This document shows positions 53,169 to 61,748 of a DNA stretch of 64,000 nt, in pieces. The first letter of the stretch is position 1. The number at the start of each line of letters is the position of its first letter. The stretch comes from Atopobiaceae bacterium (GTDB lineage Bacteria > Actinomycetota > Coriobacteriia > Coriobacteriales > Atopobiaceae), in the NCBI GenBank assembly GCA_017941705.1, contig JAGAVX010000005.1:16911-80910 (forward strand). Direction: 5' to 3'. The notes under the pieces are model-generated. The model saw only the letters and a program-made list of their open reading frames with translations. It was not told the origin of the DNA and searched no databases. A program made the translations under genes and the position numbers.

Positions 53169-54170
53169 ATGGCAGTCACGTTCGAAGGCTACGAGCGCCG
53201 TATCGACAAGATCAACAAGACGCTCGCTGAGTATGGTATCGCCGACCTCGAGGAAGCCCTCAAGATTTGTACCGACCTGGGCTTCAACCCCTATGACATC
53301 ACCGAGGACATCCAGTCCATCGCATTCGAGAACGCCAAGTGGGCCTACACCCTCGGTTGCGCCATCGCCGTGAAGAAGGGTTGCAAGACCGCTTCCGACG
53401 CCGCCGCCGCTATCGGCATTGGCCTGCAGGCCTTCTGCGTCCCCGGCTCCGTGGCCGAGGACCGCAAGGTCGGCTTGGGCCATGGCAACCTGGGCGCCAT
53501 GCTGCTCGGTGAGGACACCGAGTGCTTCGCGTTCCTGGCCGGCCATGAGTCCTTCGCCGCTGCTGAGGGCGCCATTGGTATCGCCAACAACGCCAACAAG
53601 GCCCGCAAGAAGCCGCTGCGCGTCATCCTGAACGGCCTCGGCAAGGACGCCGCCCAGATCATCGCCCGCATCAACGGCTTCACCTATGTCCAGACCAAGT
53701 TCGACTACTTCACCGGCGAGCTTGAGGTCGTCCAGACCATCCCGTACTCCGATGGTCCGCGCGCTGCCGTCAACTGCTACGGCGCCGACGACGTCCGCGA
53801 GGGCGTTGCCATCATGTGGCACGAGAATGCCGACATCTCCATCACCGGCAACTCCACCAACCCGACCCGCTTCCAGCATCCCGTGGCAGGCACCTACTTC
53901 AAGGAGCGCACGCTGGCTGGCAAGAAGTACTTCTCCGTCGCATCCGGTGGCGGCACCGGCCGTACGCTGCATCCCGATAACATGCACGCTGGCCCCGCCT
54001 CCTACGGCATGACTGACACCATGGGCCGCATGCACAGCAGCGCCCAGTTCGCAGGCTCCTCCTCCGTGCCGGCTCACGTCGACATGATGGGCCTCATCGG
54101 CATGGGCAACAACCCGATGGTCGGCTGCACCGTGGCGTGCGCCGTGGCCGTCGAGCAGGCCCTCGCGTAA
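53169..54170 (+). CDS. GGGtGRT protein
   Basis: 333 residues. The name-giving motif is in SVASGGGTGRTLHPDNMH near residue 262. Other conserved parts are AIGIGLQAFCVPGSVAEDRKVGLGHGNLGAMLLG near 82 and MMGLIGMGNNPMVGCTVACAVAVEQAL at the C-terminus. Glycine loops suggest nucleotide or cofactor binding. The pair is conserved in strict anaerobes but has no established role. Very strong codon bias and the ribosome binding site GAAAGGAG point to high expression. The operon ends at a double hairpin terminator. Confidence 0.93.
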   Translation: MAVTFEGYERRIDKINKTLAEYGIADLEEALKICTDLGFNPYDITEDIQSIAFENAKWAYTLGCAIAVKKGCKTASDAAAAIGIGLQAFCVPGSVAEDRKVGLGHGNLGAMLLGEDTECFAFLAGHESFAAAEGAIGIANNANKARKKPLRVILNGLGKDAAQIIARINGFTYVQTKFDYFTGELEVVQTIPYSDGPRAAVNCYGADDVREGVAIMWHENADISITGNSTNPTRFQHPVAGTYFKERTLAGKKYFSVASGGGTGRTLHPDNMHAGPASYGMTDTMGRMHSSAQFAGSSSVPAHVDMMGLIGMGNNPMVGCTVACAVAVEQALA

Positions 54171-54187
54171 GGCTTTCCCGTCTGATT

Positions 54188-54261
54188 GACCCGCGGCCCC
54201 AGGGCCGCGGGTCAGGCGTCCACAACGACCCGTCGCCCGCGAGGGTGGCGGGTCGCTTTTT
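54188..54261 (+). terminator. Double-hairpin terminator of the GGGtGRT operon
   Basis: First hairpin GACCCGCGGCCC / GGGCCGCGGGTC (54188-54213) with almost no loop; second CGACCCG...CGGGTCG (54226-54255) followed by CTTTTT. The tandem arrangement fits a highly expressed operon. Confidence 0.85.
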
Positions 54262-54285
54262 GGAACGCAACGACCTCGCCAGAGG

Positions 54286-55074
54286 TTAGCAGGGCATCTC
54301 GAAGAAGCGGCGATAGAGCGCAAGCTCCGCCGGCGTGTCGATGCTCGACGAGAACGAGACGACGCCCTGGTCTCCATCGCGCAGCAGGCCATCCTGCTCG
54401 AGAAGCCGACGCAGCTGCCTGGCCGTCCCCGCTCCGCCATCAAAGAAGGTCACGTCCCCAAGCACCTGTGCAATCTGCGTTCGCACAAAGGGATAGTGCG
54501 TGCAGCCGAGCACCACACGATCGACCTCGCCTCGATACCGGCCCACCAGGCGCTCGAGCACCTCGATGACCGATGGATCATCCAAGTCGCCGCGCTCTAC
54601 GCACTCGACCAAGCCACCACAGGCGACCGGCACGACCTGGGCTCCCTGCGCCCAGCGCTCCTCAAGCTGGTGGAACTTGTCGAGTGCCAGAGTGACCTCC
54701 GTGGCCATAACCAGCACTTTCTTTGACCCGCCAGCCAGGACGGCCGGCTTGAGTGCCGGCTCGACACCCACGACGGGAACCTGGGGATATGCTTCGCGAA
54801 GCTGCGCCGCCGCTGCGCTTGTCGCAGTGTTACAGGCTATGACCAAGGCCTTTGCTCCGTCGGCAAGCATGCGGTCGGCAATGGTGCGCGAAAGACGGTA
54901 CACCTCGTCAGCCGACTTGCCGCCATAGGGCGCGTGGGCCGAGTCGCCAAAGTAGCGAAAGTCCTCACCGGGCAGCTCGCGCACGAGGTGCTGCAGCACG
55001 CTCACGCCACCAACGCCCGAATCGAAGACCCCTACAAAGCCGTCTGCCAACGGATGTGGCACCCCATCTGTCAT
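54286..55074 (-). CDS. murI: Glutamate racemase
   Basis: 262 residues from ATG 55074 (GAGGAG 6 nt upstream). Converts L- to D-glutamate for peptidoglycan. VGVFDSGVGGVSVL opens the protein, YFGDSAHAPYG is near residue 40, the first catalytic Cys is in IACNTATSAA near 78, and the second in VLGCTHYPFV near 188. Length and motifs are complete. Single gene. Confidence 0.95.
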   Translation of the reverse strand: MTDGVPHPLADGFVGVFDSGVGGVSVLQHLVRELPGEDFRYFGDSAHAPYGGKSADEVYRLSRTIADRMLADGAKALVIACNTATSAAAAQLREAYPQVPVVGVEPALKPAVLAGGSKKVLVMATEVTLALDKFHQLEERWAQGAQVVPVACGGLVECVERGDLDDPSVIEVLERLVGRYRGEVDRVVLGCTHYPFVRTQIAQVLGDVTFFDGGAGTARQLRRLLEQDGLLRDGDQGVVSFSSSIDTPAELALYRRFFEMPC

Positions 55075-55297
55075 GCCATGCTCCTCGAACCTTTTCAAAA
55101 CCTATCACCACACAAGAGTAGCAGCCCTACGCGAGGACCGGGGGCAGACTTTGTGCGAAACCAAGCACCCGTTGGCGTCGGTACCTTGATACGGCAGCAG
55201 TCGGCGTCATCGCAATCTACACAAGGCAGTTTTGGCTTCTGCCTGTACGCAGAAAGTGCAACCAACATGCTTCTGCAGCAGCCTTTACTTTACCAAA

Positions 55298-55364
55298 CAC
55301 CTAAATCTCGATCGAGAATTTTCGTATCGTGGGATATCGTCTTTTTTCGATCGAGATTTAGGTG
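55298..55364 (+). repeat. 67-bp inverted-repeat element, copy 3
   Basis: Same ends and length as copy 1, with CGTGGGAT at element positions 31-38. Its right arm (55345-55364) contains the TAA stop codon of the minus-strand gene at 55358, so the last codons of that gene are element sequence. Confidence 0.85.
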
Positions 55365-56308
55365 GCCAGCATAGTAAGAAGCTCATCGACGAGCCGTTGA
55401 TTGTCAAATGGGAACGACAAACCCGACGGAAGCGTCGCACCGATACGACCTGCGATCTTGTTCGCAATCGCAAATCGCTGCGCACGGTCGCGAATCTGCT
55501 CGATCGTTATCATCTGCAGCTCGATTCCCATACACTCCGCCGCAAGCTGTCGTGCGATGTCGGACGCCAGGCTGCTGTATGAGCTATGTGCATACTTTCC
55601 CTGATACTCAACACCAAAGTCATAGTTCTTCCAGTAGAGGTCTATGACCACGTACCGTTTGTCGACAAGCCGCTGCGCCATTTGGCTGAGCGTCTTTTCG
55701 TAGTTCATGCAGGGCAGCGCCAGTCCAAAGCCTCCAAGCCTGCGTGGGAAGCAATAGACCATCCGTGAAATGGATTCCATGGGCGAGGCCGCTCCTTCCA
55801 GCATGAGAGAAACAGCATGACGCGCGCGGGCGATACCCCTCACTCTTCCACAATGGGCTATGAAACCTCGAAGATCATCTAGGCTCACAAGCGGATTCCT
55901 TCTGCGTATGCCACTTCTGCAGCGCGAGTCAAGCGCATAGAATCCGCAGTAGCGCTCTCCCAAGGCCACTGTTTGAGAAAGCGTGAGATTCTCCGCCCGT
56001 TGTATCAGGCAAAGCGAGGGCGATGCCACGAACACGTCTGGTGCTATCTCGATGAACGCCCCAGCGGGAAGGTGCGCCTGGCAAAGATGGCATTGGACCA
56101 TGTCCCAGGACCGAAGCTCAGCAGGCGACGACACAAGCACGTGGTAAGGCTGGGGAATGCCTTCCAACAAGCTAAGGTCGGCATTGGCGAAATCGACTTT
56201 GTTTGTCCAGCAGTGTTCTAGCTCCTGGTCGACAGAGGGAGAAAGGAGCCCTATTTCTGGCTTTTCCAAGAGAAGCTCAGCAGTTCTATGTCCAAAGAAA
56301 ATAGGCAT
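55358..56308 (-). CDS. AbiEi/DUF559-like hypothetical protein
   Basis: 316 residues; not a named family. The N-terminal half looks like the AbiEi-type helical region found in Coriobacteriia orphans: EGIPQPYHVLVSS, CHLCQAHLPAGAFIEIAPDVFVASPSLCLIQRA. The C-terminal part DLYWKNYDFGVEYQGKYAHSS, then SDIARQLAAECMGIELQMITIEQI resembles a Vsr/DUF559-type nuclease fold (acidic residue, E-x-Q/D, then a strand before a basic helix), but a clear catalytic triad cannot be read. GC appears lower than in neighbours. The stop codon lies inside repeat copy 3. Possibly an acquired or defence-related orphan. Confidence 0.55.
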   Translation of the reverse strand: MPIFFGHRTAELLLEKPEIGLLSPSVDQELEHCWTNKVDFANADLSLLEGIPQPYHVLVSSPAELRSWDMVQCHLCQAHLPAGAFIEIAPDVFVASPSLCLIQRAENLTLSQTVALGERYCGFYALDSRCRSGIRRRNPLVSLDDLRGFIAHCGRVRGIARARHAVSLMLEGAASPMESISRMVYCFPRRLGGFGLALPCMNYEKTLSQMAQRLVDKRYVVIDLYWKNYDFGVEYQGKYAHSSYSSLASDIARQLAAECMGIELQMITIEQIRDRAQRFAIANKIAGRIGATLPSGLSFPFDNQRLVDELLTMLAT

Positions 56309-56805
56309 GGTTCTAGCATGCCAAAGCGATGTTGTGCCAAAGTCGCACAGAGCTTGCAGGCTTGCGTCAAGTCGCCGTCAAAGCGCTGCTAAACACATGT
56401 GGCATATGTTCATAACTTCACTGGTCCACGAAGCGTCGCACAGATAAAACATATTTGAAGCAATCGCCCGCGAGCCGTTATAGCCTGCGGGGCCTGAAAA
56501 GCCCTCGATTTTGGGTCCAAAGCGTCATGCAGGTGATCCATATACCCAGCTGTGCACCTAAATCTCAATCGGGAAAAAGCATAACCACACGTTCCGTCTT
56601 ATCTCGATTGAGATTTAGGTGTTTCGTCACTGCATGAGGCCGTGTTTAGCCCCGCGAGAGGCTTGGCGGAGCCCGCCTAGTACGGTCTGTTCGCACGCGG
56701 CAGCCTTCAGCTCCATGTGACAGCAAAACCCGGCCGCAACCATCCCTCTCAGCGCACGTGCTGCTATGCTTATCAGACCACATCGTCAACACGAGGAGAA
56801 CCAAG
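56309..56805. other. Intergenic stretch with repeat copy 4
   Basis: 497 bp between the AbiEi-like gene and pth2. Contains repeat copy 4 (56555-56621), which itself sits between inverted CATGCAG (about 56527) and CTGCATG (about 56629) and a further GCGGGGC / GCCCCGC pair. Otherwise no gene or RNA recognised. Confidence 0.6.
56555..56621 (-). repeat. 67-bp inverted-repeat element, copy 4
   Basis: Ends CACCTAAATCTC / GAGATTTAGGTG; on the minus strand the core CGTGTGG begins at element position 31, so its orientation is opposite to copies 1 and 3. Confidence 0.85.
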
Positions 56806-57246
56806 ATGCCCGTCTCGTCCTATAAGGCAAAGCAGATGATCGTCATGCGACGCGACCTCAAGATGCGCAAGGGCAAGATAGCCGCGCAGGCAGGCCACGC
56901 GTGCGTCGAGGCCGTGCTCATGGCCCTGTCGCGCGAGGGTCGCCTTGACCAGGTTCGCGTGGCACCAAACGGCAACTGGGTCTACCTGGACGAGGGCTCT
57001 ATGGCACCGACGCCCCTGGCGGACTGGTTCAGCGCAGGTGTCGCAAAGGTGTGCGTATACGTTGACGGCGAGGAGGCCCTGCTGGACATAGCAAGCAAGG
57101 GCCGCAAGCTCGGCTTTGCCTGCGCATTGGTCCGCGATGCGGGTCTGACGGAGTTCCACGGCGAGTCCACCTATACCTGCCTGGCCTTCGAGCCGCTCCG
57201 CGCCGACCAGATCGACCCCATCACCGGAGAGCTGCCTCTGTACTAG
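56806..57246 (+). CDS. Peptidyl-tRNA hydrolase, Pth2 type
   Basis: 146 residues from ATG 56806 (CGAGGAGA). Matches the archaeal/eukaryotic PTH2 fold: KQMIVMRRDLKMRKGKIAAQAGHACVEAV near residue 8, then VCVYVDGEEALLDIASKGRKLG and ALVRDAGLTEF near 110. Pth2 cleaves the ester bond of peptidyl-tRNA and is unrelated to bacterial Pth1. Bacterial copies occur in some actinobacteria and other anaerobes. Whether a normal pth1 exists elsewhere cannot be told. Monocistronic; metF begins 125 nt downstream. Confidence 0.88.
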   Translation: MPVSSYKAKQMIVMRRDLKMRKGKIAAQAGHACVEAVLMALSREGRLDQVRVAPNGNWVYLDEGSMAPTPLADWFSAGVAKVCVYVDGEEALLDIASKGRKLGFACALVRDAGLTEFHGESTYTCLAFEPLRADQIDPITGELPLY

Positions 57247-57371
57247 CGGAGCTGCGCTGAGGCGGCCAGCGCTCACGGTTGCCCCACCTGCAGGCCCTCG
57301 CCCTTGACCTTCATGCGAGCGTAACAAAGACCCGCTACCATGGTCAGCACACCTCGCAAAAAGGAGCCGGC

Positions 57372-58235
57372 ATGAAAATCAGCGACATCTTGGCCCAACG
57401 CCAGTCCTTCTCATACGAGATATTCCCGCCAAAGGGCGACCTGTCGGTGGAGCAGGCCGAGCAGATTGCCACCGAGCTTTGCAAGAACAACCCCGACTGG
57501 ATCAGCGTGACCTTCTCGGCGGGAGGGTCGGGCAACTCCGAGCGCACCGCCGATATCGGACGGCGCATCGAGCGGGGTGTCGGCACACCGGCCCTCGCCC
57601 ATCTGACCTGCCTGGGTTCCTCGCGCGCGGACGTCGATGCCTATGTCCGGCGCCTGCAGTCCGCCGGCATCGAGAACGTCCTGGCGCTCAGGGGTGACCG
57701 CGCACCCGGCCGTGAGGCCATCGACTTCTCCTACGCCTCGGACCTCGTCCCCTACCTCAAGGAGTCGGGCCTGTGCGTCGGCGGGGCCTGTTATCCCGAG
57801 GGTCATGTCGAGTGCGAGGACCTCGACCTTGACCTCGAGCACCTCAAGGTCAAGGTCGAGTCGGGCGTCGACTTCCTGGTGACGCAGCTCTTCTTTGACA
57901 ATGACGACTTCTACCGCTTTCGCGAGCGGTGCGACCGCAAGCGCATCAAGGTGCCCATCGTCTGCGGCATCATGCCTTTCACCAGCGTCAAGCAGCTGCA
58001 GCGCATGACCTTCAACTGTGGCGCGTCGATTCCCGCACGCGTGGTGAAGAGGCTGGTGGCAGCCGGCGACGACCCCATCGAACAGGCTAAGGCCGGCATG
58101 CGCTACGCCTGCGAGCAGATCTGCGACCTCGCAGCAAACGGCGTGGACGGCATCCACATCTACAGCATGAACCGACCCGAGATCGGCAAGGCAGCCCACG
58201 ACGCACTTGTGGGCTGTGGCTACCTGCCCGCATAG
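57372..58235 (+). CDS. metF: 5,10-methylenetetrahydrofolate reductase
   Basis: 287 residues from ATG 57372 (AAGGAG). FAD-dependent TIM-barrel enzyme that makes 5-methyl-THF for methionine synthesis. SYEIFPPKGDLSVEQAE carries the conserved catalytic Glu near residue 17, SVTFSAGGSG is near 46, LALRGDRAPG near 105, and DFLVTQLFFDNDDFYRF near 163. It precedes the MetH activation domain and metH, with the stop 4 nt before the next GTG, so the three form an operon. Confidence 0.95.
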   Translation: MKISDILAQRQSFSYEIFPPKGDLSVEQAEQIATELCKNNPDWISVTFSAGGSGNSERTADIGRRIERGVGTPALAHLTCLGSSRADVDAYVRRLQSAGIENVLALRGDRAPGREAIDFSYASDLVPYLKESGLCVGGACYPEGHVECEDLDLDLEHLKVKVESGVDFLVTQLFFDNDDFYRFRERCDRKRIKVPIVCGIMPFTSVKQLQRMTFNCGASIPARVVKRLVAAGDDPIEQAKAGMRYACEQICDLAANGVDGIHIYSMNRPEIGKAAHDALVGCGYLPA

Positions 58236-58239
58236 GGCC

Positions 58240-58953
58240 GTGGGAGCGGGACTGCGCATAGCTCGCGAGACGTATGCCATCACAGGCGTCGATCGCGCTG
58301 AGGTGCTCCGCTATCTGGGGTATCGAGGCCAGGCCCTCACGCCCGAGCTGGACGCGCGCATCGATGCCACGGTGCAGCGCTGCCTTTCAGTAGCCAAGCC
58401 TCGGGCATCACTGGCCAGCTTTGCGGTGCGATCAGCGACGGACGATACTGTTGAGCTCGAGGGAAGCGTGCTGCGTCTTACGGGACACGACATCGCGACC
58501 CACCTTGCCGACGCCACCGAAGTCGTGCTCTTTGCCGTGACCCTCGGCGTCGACGTGGACCGCGAGCTCAGGCGACTCTCGCTCGTCGACCCCCTGGAGC
58601 AGGTCGTTTTCGACTCGGCTGCAACCGCACTCGTCGAGCGGGCGGCCGATGCAGCCGATGCCCGCGCCCGTGCCTACGCCGCCAGCCAAGGCTCCTTTGC
58701 CAGCTGGCGCTTCTCCCCCGGCTACGGTGACCTGCCGCTCTCGGCGCAGCCGGACTTCCTGGCCAGCCTCGACGCGACGCGCCAGCTCGGCATCACGCTC
58801 ACCCCGTCGAACCTCATGGTTCCCACCAAGAGCGTAACTGCTATCGTGGGAATACACCCCGTCCCGCAGCCCGGGCTCGAGTCGTCGTGCTCGGTCTGCT
58901 CGCTTGCGGAATTCTGTACCATCCGCCAGACCGGAAGGACCTGCCGTGGCTAG
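58240..58953 (+). CDS. Free-standing methionine synthase activation (AdoMet-binding) domain
   Basis: About 237 residues; the start is uncertain (GTG 58240 used, GTG 58216 or TTG 58207 possible, all without a strong ribosome binding site, so coupling to metF is likely). EVLRYLGYRGQALTPELDARI at the N-terminus, TEVVLFAVTLGVDVDRELRRL near 95, and the reactivation-domain signature SFASWRFSPGYGDLPLSAQPDF near residue 155 (RFSPGYGD-type). C-terminal CSVCSLAEFCTIRQTGRTCRG is Cys-rich. In E. coli MetH this domain is fused; here it is a separate protein that should reactivate cob(II)alamin MetH with AdoMet. Confidence 0.85.
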   Translation: MGAGLRIARETYAITGVDRAEVLRYLGYRGQALTPELDARIDATVQRCLSVAKPRASLASFAVRSATDDTVELEGSVLRLTGHDIATHLADATEVVLFAVTLGVDVDRELRRLSLVDPLEQVVFDSAATALVERAADAADARARAYAASQGSFASWRFSPGYGDLPLSAQPDFLASLDATRQLGITLTPSNLMVPTKSVTAIVGIHPVPQPGLESSCSVCSLAEFCTIRQTGRTCRG

Positions 58954-61546
58954 CTATCCACCTGTCGCAACCGTCACACCCATGGGCCACCAGGCCGCGC
59001 GGTCGCTCCGCGTGGCTGACGAGCACCTGGCTCGCGTCCTTGCGGGAGAGGACTTCCTGCTCTTCGACGGGGCGATGGGCACGCAGCTGCAGGCACGCGG
59101 TCTGGCAGCGGGAGAGGTCCCCGAGCTTCTCTGCCTGACCAACCCGCAAGAGATCACCGAGATTCATGCCGCCTACGTAGCTGCCGGCTCTGAGGTCGTG
59201 ACCACCAACACCTTTGGTGCCAACCGCACGAAGCTCGGCGAGGCCGCGACGGTCGAGCAGATCTTCACTGCTGCCGTCGGATGCGCCCGCACGTCAGGAG
59301 CACGCTACGTCGCAGCAGACATCGGGCCGACCGGAGCCCTTCTGCAACCGATGGGCACGCTCTCGTTTGACGAGGCATACGACCTGTTTGCCGAGCAGGT
59401 GCGTGCGGCCGACGCCGCTGGCGCCGACCTGTTCATCATCGAGACCATGGCCGACTTGGCCGAGGCCAAGGCTGCGCTGCTTGCCGCCAAGGAGAACTCG
59501 GACCTCCCCGCGTTTGTCACGATGACCTTTGACGAAGACGGTCGCACCTTCCTGGGCACCACGCCCGAAGTGACGGCTGTCACGTTGAGCGCCTTGGGAG
59601 CAGACGTGGTGGGCATCAACTGCTCGCTCGGACCAGCCGACGTCGCCCCGCTCATTGCCCGCATGCTGCCATGGGCCAGCTGCCCCGTCATGGTCCAAGC
59701 CAATGCCGGTCTGCCGCACGTCGAGGACGGATGCACGCTCTACTCCATCGAGCCGGACGAGTACTGCGAGGCGGTCGAAGCCATGCTCGACGCCGGCGTC
59801 ACGATCATCGGCGGATGCTGCGGAACATCACCGGCGTTCATCTCTGGAGAAAGAAAGCTGCTGGAGAACCGCAGCGTCGCAAGACGCGTGCTCCGCGACG
59901 ACTTCTGTGTCACGAGCGCGCAACAGCTGATTAGCATTCCTGCAGGTCACGTAGGTGTTATAGGCGAACGGATCAACCCCACGGGAAAGAAGCGCCTCAA
60001 GGAGGCGCTGCGCACGGGCAACCACGACTACGTGATGAGCGAGGCCATCAACCAGACCTCGGCAGGGGCACAGATACTCGACGTCAATGCCGGACTGCCC
60101 GAGATCGACGAGAAGGCAACGCTCGTCCGATTGGTCTCGGAGCTTCAAGGTGTCACCACGCTTCCCCTGCAGATCGACTCGTCTGACCCGCTGGCCGTCG
60201 AGGCGGCTGTGCGCCTGTATCCCGGCAAGCCCATCATCAACTCGACCAACGGGAAGCAGGAGGTGCTCGATGCCGTCCTTCCCATCGCCAAGCACTACGG
60301 CTGTGCCATCGTGGGACTGACGCTCGACGAGGAGGGCATACCCACAACGGCCGAGGGTCGCCTTGCCGTGGCGCGCCGGATCGTCGCCGCATGCGACGAG
60401 ATGGGCATCCCGCGCAAGGACGTCATCATCGACTGTCTTGCCATGGCGGCGTCAACCGACCAGCGTGCCCCACGTGCCATCCTGGACGCCATGAGCCTGG
60501 TCAAGCGCGAGCTACCTGGCGTTCGCTGCGTGCTGGGCGTCTCCAACATCAGCTTTGGGCTTCCGTTCAGACCGCTGGTAAACGCGACGTTCTTGGCAGC
60601 GACCTTTGCCGCCGGGCTTGACCTGGCAATCGTCAATCCCATGAACGAGCGCCTCATGGATGTGGTTAACTCCTGGCGCGTCCTCTCGGGTGAGGATGAG
60701 AGCGCTCAAGCATACGTGGCGTCATATGCGGACCGGTCCGACGCGCCTGCCGGGGTCAACTTTGACACGAGCACCGATGCCGGTATTGCCGCGGCCTTGG
60801 ATTCCATGGCTGGCACGCTGCGGGAGATCGCGGCGCACGTGGCACACGAGACGCCCGCGGGCAGCGAGGGAGACACCCCTCGCAAGACGCCGGCAGCAGC
60901 CGCCTCCGCCGAAACGCCCGAGGGTCAGGTGCGTGACCTCGTGCTTGCCGGTCGCAAGGACCCCGTCCCCGATGCGGTTCGCGTCATACTTGCTGACGCC
61001 GATACCGGCCATGACGCCATGTATGTGATCAACGAGGTGCTCATTCCCGCGCTCGACGAGGTTGGCGCACGCTTTGAGAACGGGCAGTTCTTCCTCCCCC
61101 AGCTCATGGCTTCGGCCGAGGCGGCAAAAGCGGGGTTCTCGGCACTCAAGGAGAGCGCATCGGCCAGCGACGTGCCAAGCAAGGGCAAGATCGCACTCGC
61201 TACGGTCAAGGGAGACATCCACGACATCGGCAAAAACATCGTACGCATGCTGCTGGAGAATTACGGCTATGACGTCATAGATCTCGGTCGGGACGTTGAC
61301 CCACAGGCGTTCACTGACGTCGTGGTTGAGGGGCACATAGAGCTTGCGGGGCTGTCGGCGCTCATGACCACGACGGTTCCGGCGATGGCAGAAACCATCG
61401 AGCTCCTGCATGACCAAGCCCCTTGGTGCAAGGTCGTTGTCGGCGGTGCTGTGCTCAACCCCGAGTATGCCAAGATGGTGGGTGCAGACTATTACGCGAA
61501 GGACGCTAACGAAAGCGCTCGCATCGCCGGCGAGGTGCTAGGATAA
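58946..61546 (+). CDS. metH: Cobalamin-dependent methionine synthase without activation domain
   Basis: 866 residues from GTG 58946 (GGAAGGA upstream), overlapping the preceding stop by 8 nt. Domain order: homocysteine-binding barrel (about 25-320; FDGAMGTQLQARGL, GINCSLGP, and the zinc Cys pair GGCCGTSP near 303), pterin-binding domain (about 350-620; GVIGERINPTGKKRLKEAL, SANAG-like LDVNAGLPE), an Ala/Pro linker, B12 cap (about 680-750) and B12-binding Rossmann domain (about 755-866) with the base-off DIHDIGKNIV motif at about 773 supplying the cobalt-binding His. It stops after the B12 domain; activation is supplied by the upstream gene. Confidence 0.95.
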   Translation: MASYPPVATVTPMGHQAARSLRVADEHLARVLAGEDFLLFDGAMGTQLQARGLAAGEVPELLCLTNPQEITEIHAAYVAAGSEVVTTNTFGANRTKLGEAATVEQIFTAAVGCARTSGARYVAADIGPTGALLQPMGTLSFDEAYDLFAEQVRAADAAGADLFIIETMADLAEAKAALLAAKENSDLPAFVTMTFDEDGRTFLGTTPEVTAVTLSALGADVVGINCSLGPADVAPLIARMLPWASCPVMVQANAGLPHVEDGCTLYSIEPDEYCEAVEAMLDAGVTIIGGCCGTSPAFISGERKLLENRSVARRVLRDDFCVTSAQQLISIPAGHVGVIGERINPTGKKRLKEALRTGNHDYVMSEAINQTSAGAQILDVNAGLPEIDEKATLVRLVSELQGVTTLPLQIDSSDPLAVEAAVRLYPGKPIINSTNGKQEVLDAVLPIAKHYGCAIVGLTLDEEGIPTTAEGRLAVARRIVAACDEMGIPRKDVIIDCLAMAASTDQRAPRAILDAMSLVKRELPGVRCVLGVSNISFGLPFRPLVNATFLAATFAAGLDLAIVNPMNERLMDVVNSWRVLSGEDESAQAYVASYADRSDAPAGVNFDTSTDAGIAAALDSMAGTLREIAAHVAHETPAGSEGDTPRKTPAAAASAETPEGQVRDLVLAGRKDPVPDAVRVILADADTGHDAMYVINEVLIPALDEVGARFENGQFFLPQLMASAEAAKAGFSALKESASASDVPSKGKIALATVKGDIHDIGKNIVRMLLENYGYDVIDLGRDVDPQAFTDVVVEGHIELAGLSALMTTTVPAMAETIELLHDQAPWCKVVVGGAVLNPEYAKMVGADYYAKDANESARIAGEVLG

Positions 61547-61627
61547 CCTGCGGGTTGGATTCTCTCTGCCACGAGTCGTCTGGGGAGTCGCGGCGCGTTT
61601 GTATGCGCTTTTTTCGGAAGAGCTCAG

Positions 61628-61664
61628 AAAACGCACCTACAACGTGACTTGTAGGTGCGTTTTT
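61628..61664. terminator. Terminator-like palindrome after metH
   Basis: AAAACGCACCTACAA / TTGTAGGTGCGTTTT 15-bp perfect stem, loop CGTGAC, with a fifth T following. It is 82 nt after the metH stop and also the first of the ACCTACAA palindrome family. Confidence 0.7.
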
Positions 61665-61748
61665 GCGTCTAGTTTGAGCGATGGAGAAACAAGACTCCCG
61701 ATAATTGCAAACAATTCGAGATTTGCGGAGCATAAGGTGCTGTAACGC

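Noticed and set aside
53166..54443. 425-codon minus-strand frame over the GGGtGRT gene
   Set aside because: Shadow frame; the plus-strand gene has strong homology, codon bias and ribosome binding site.
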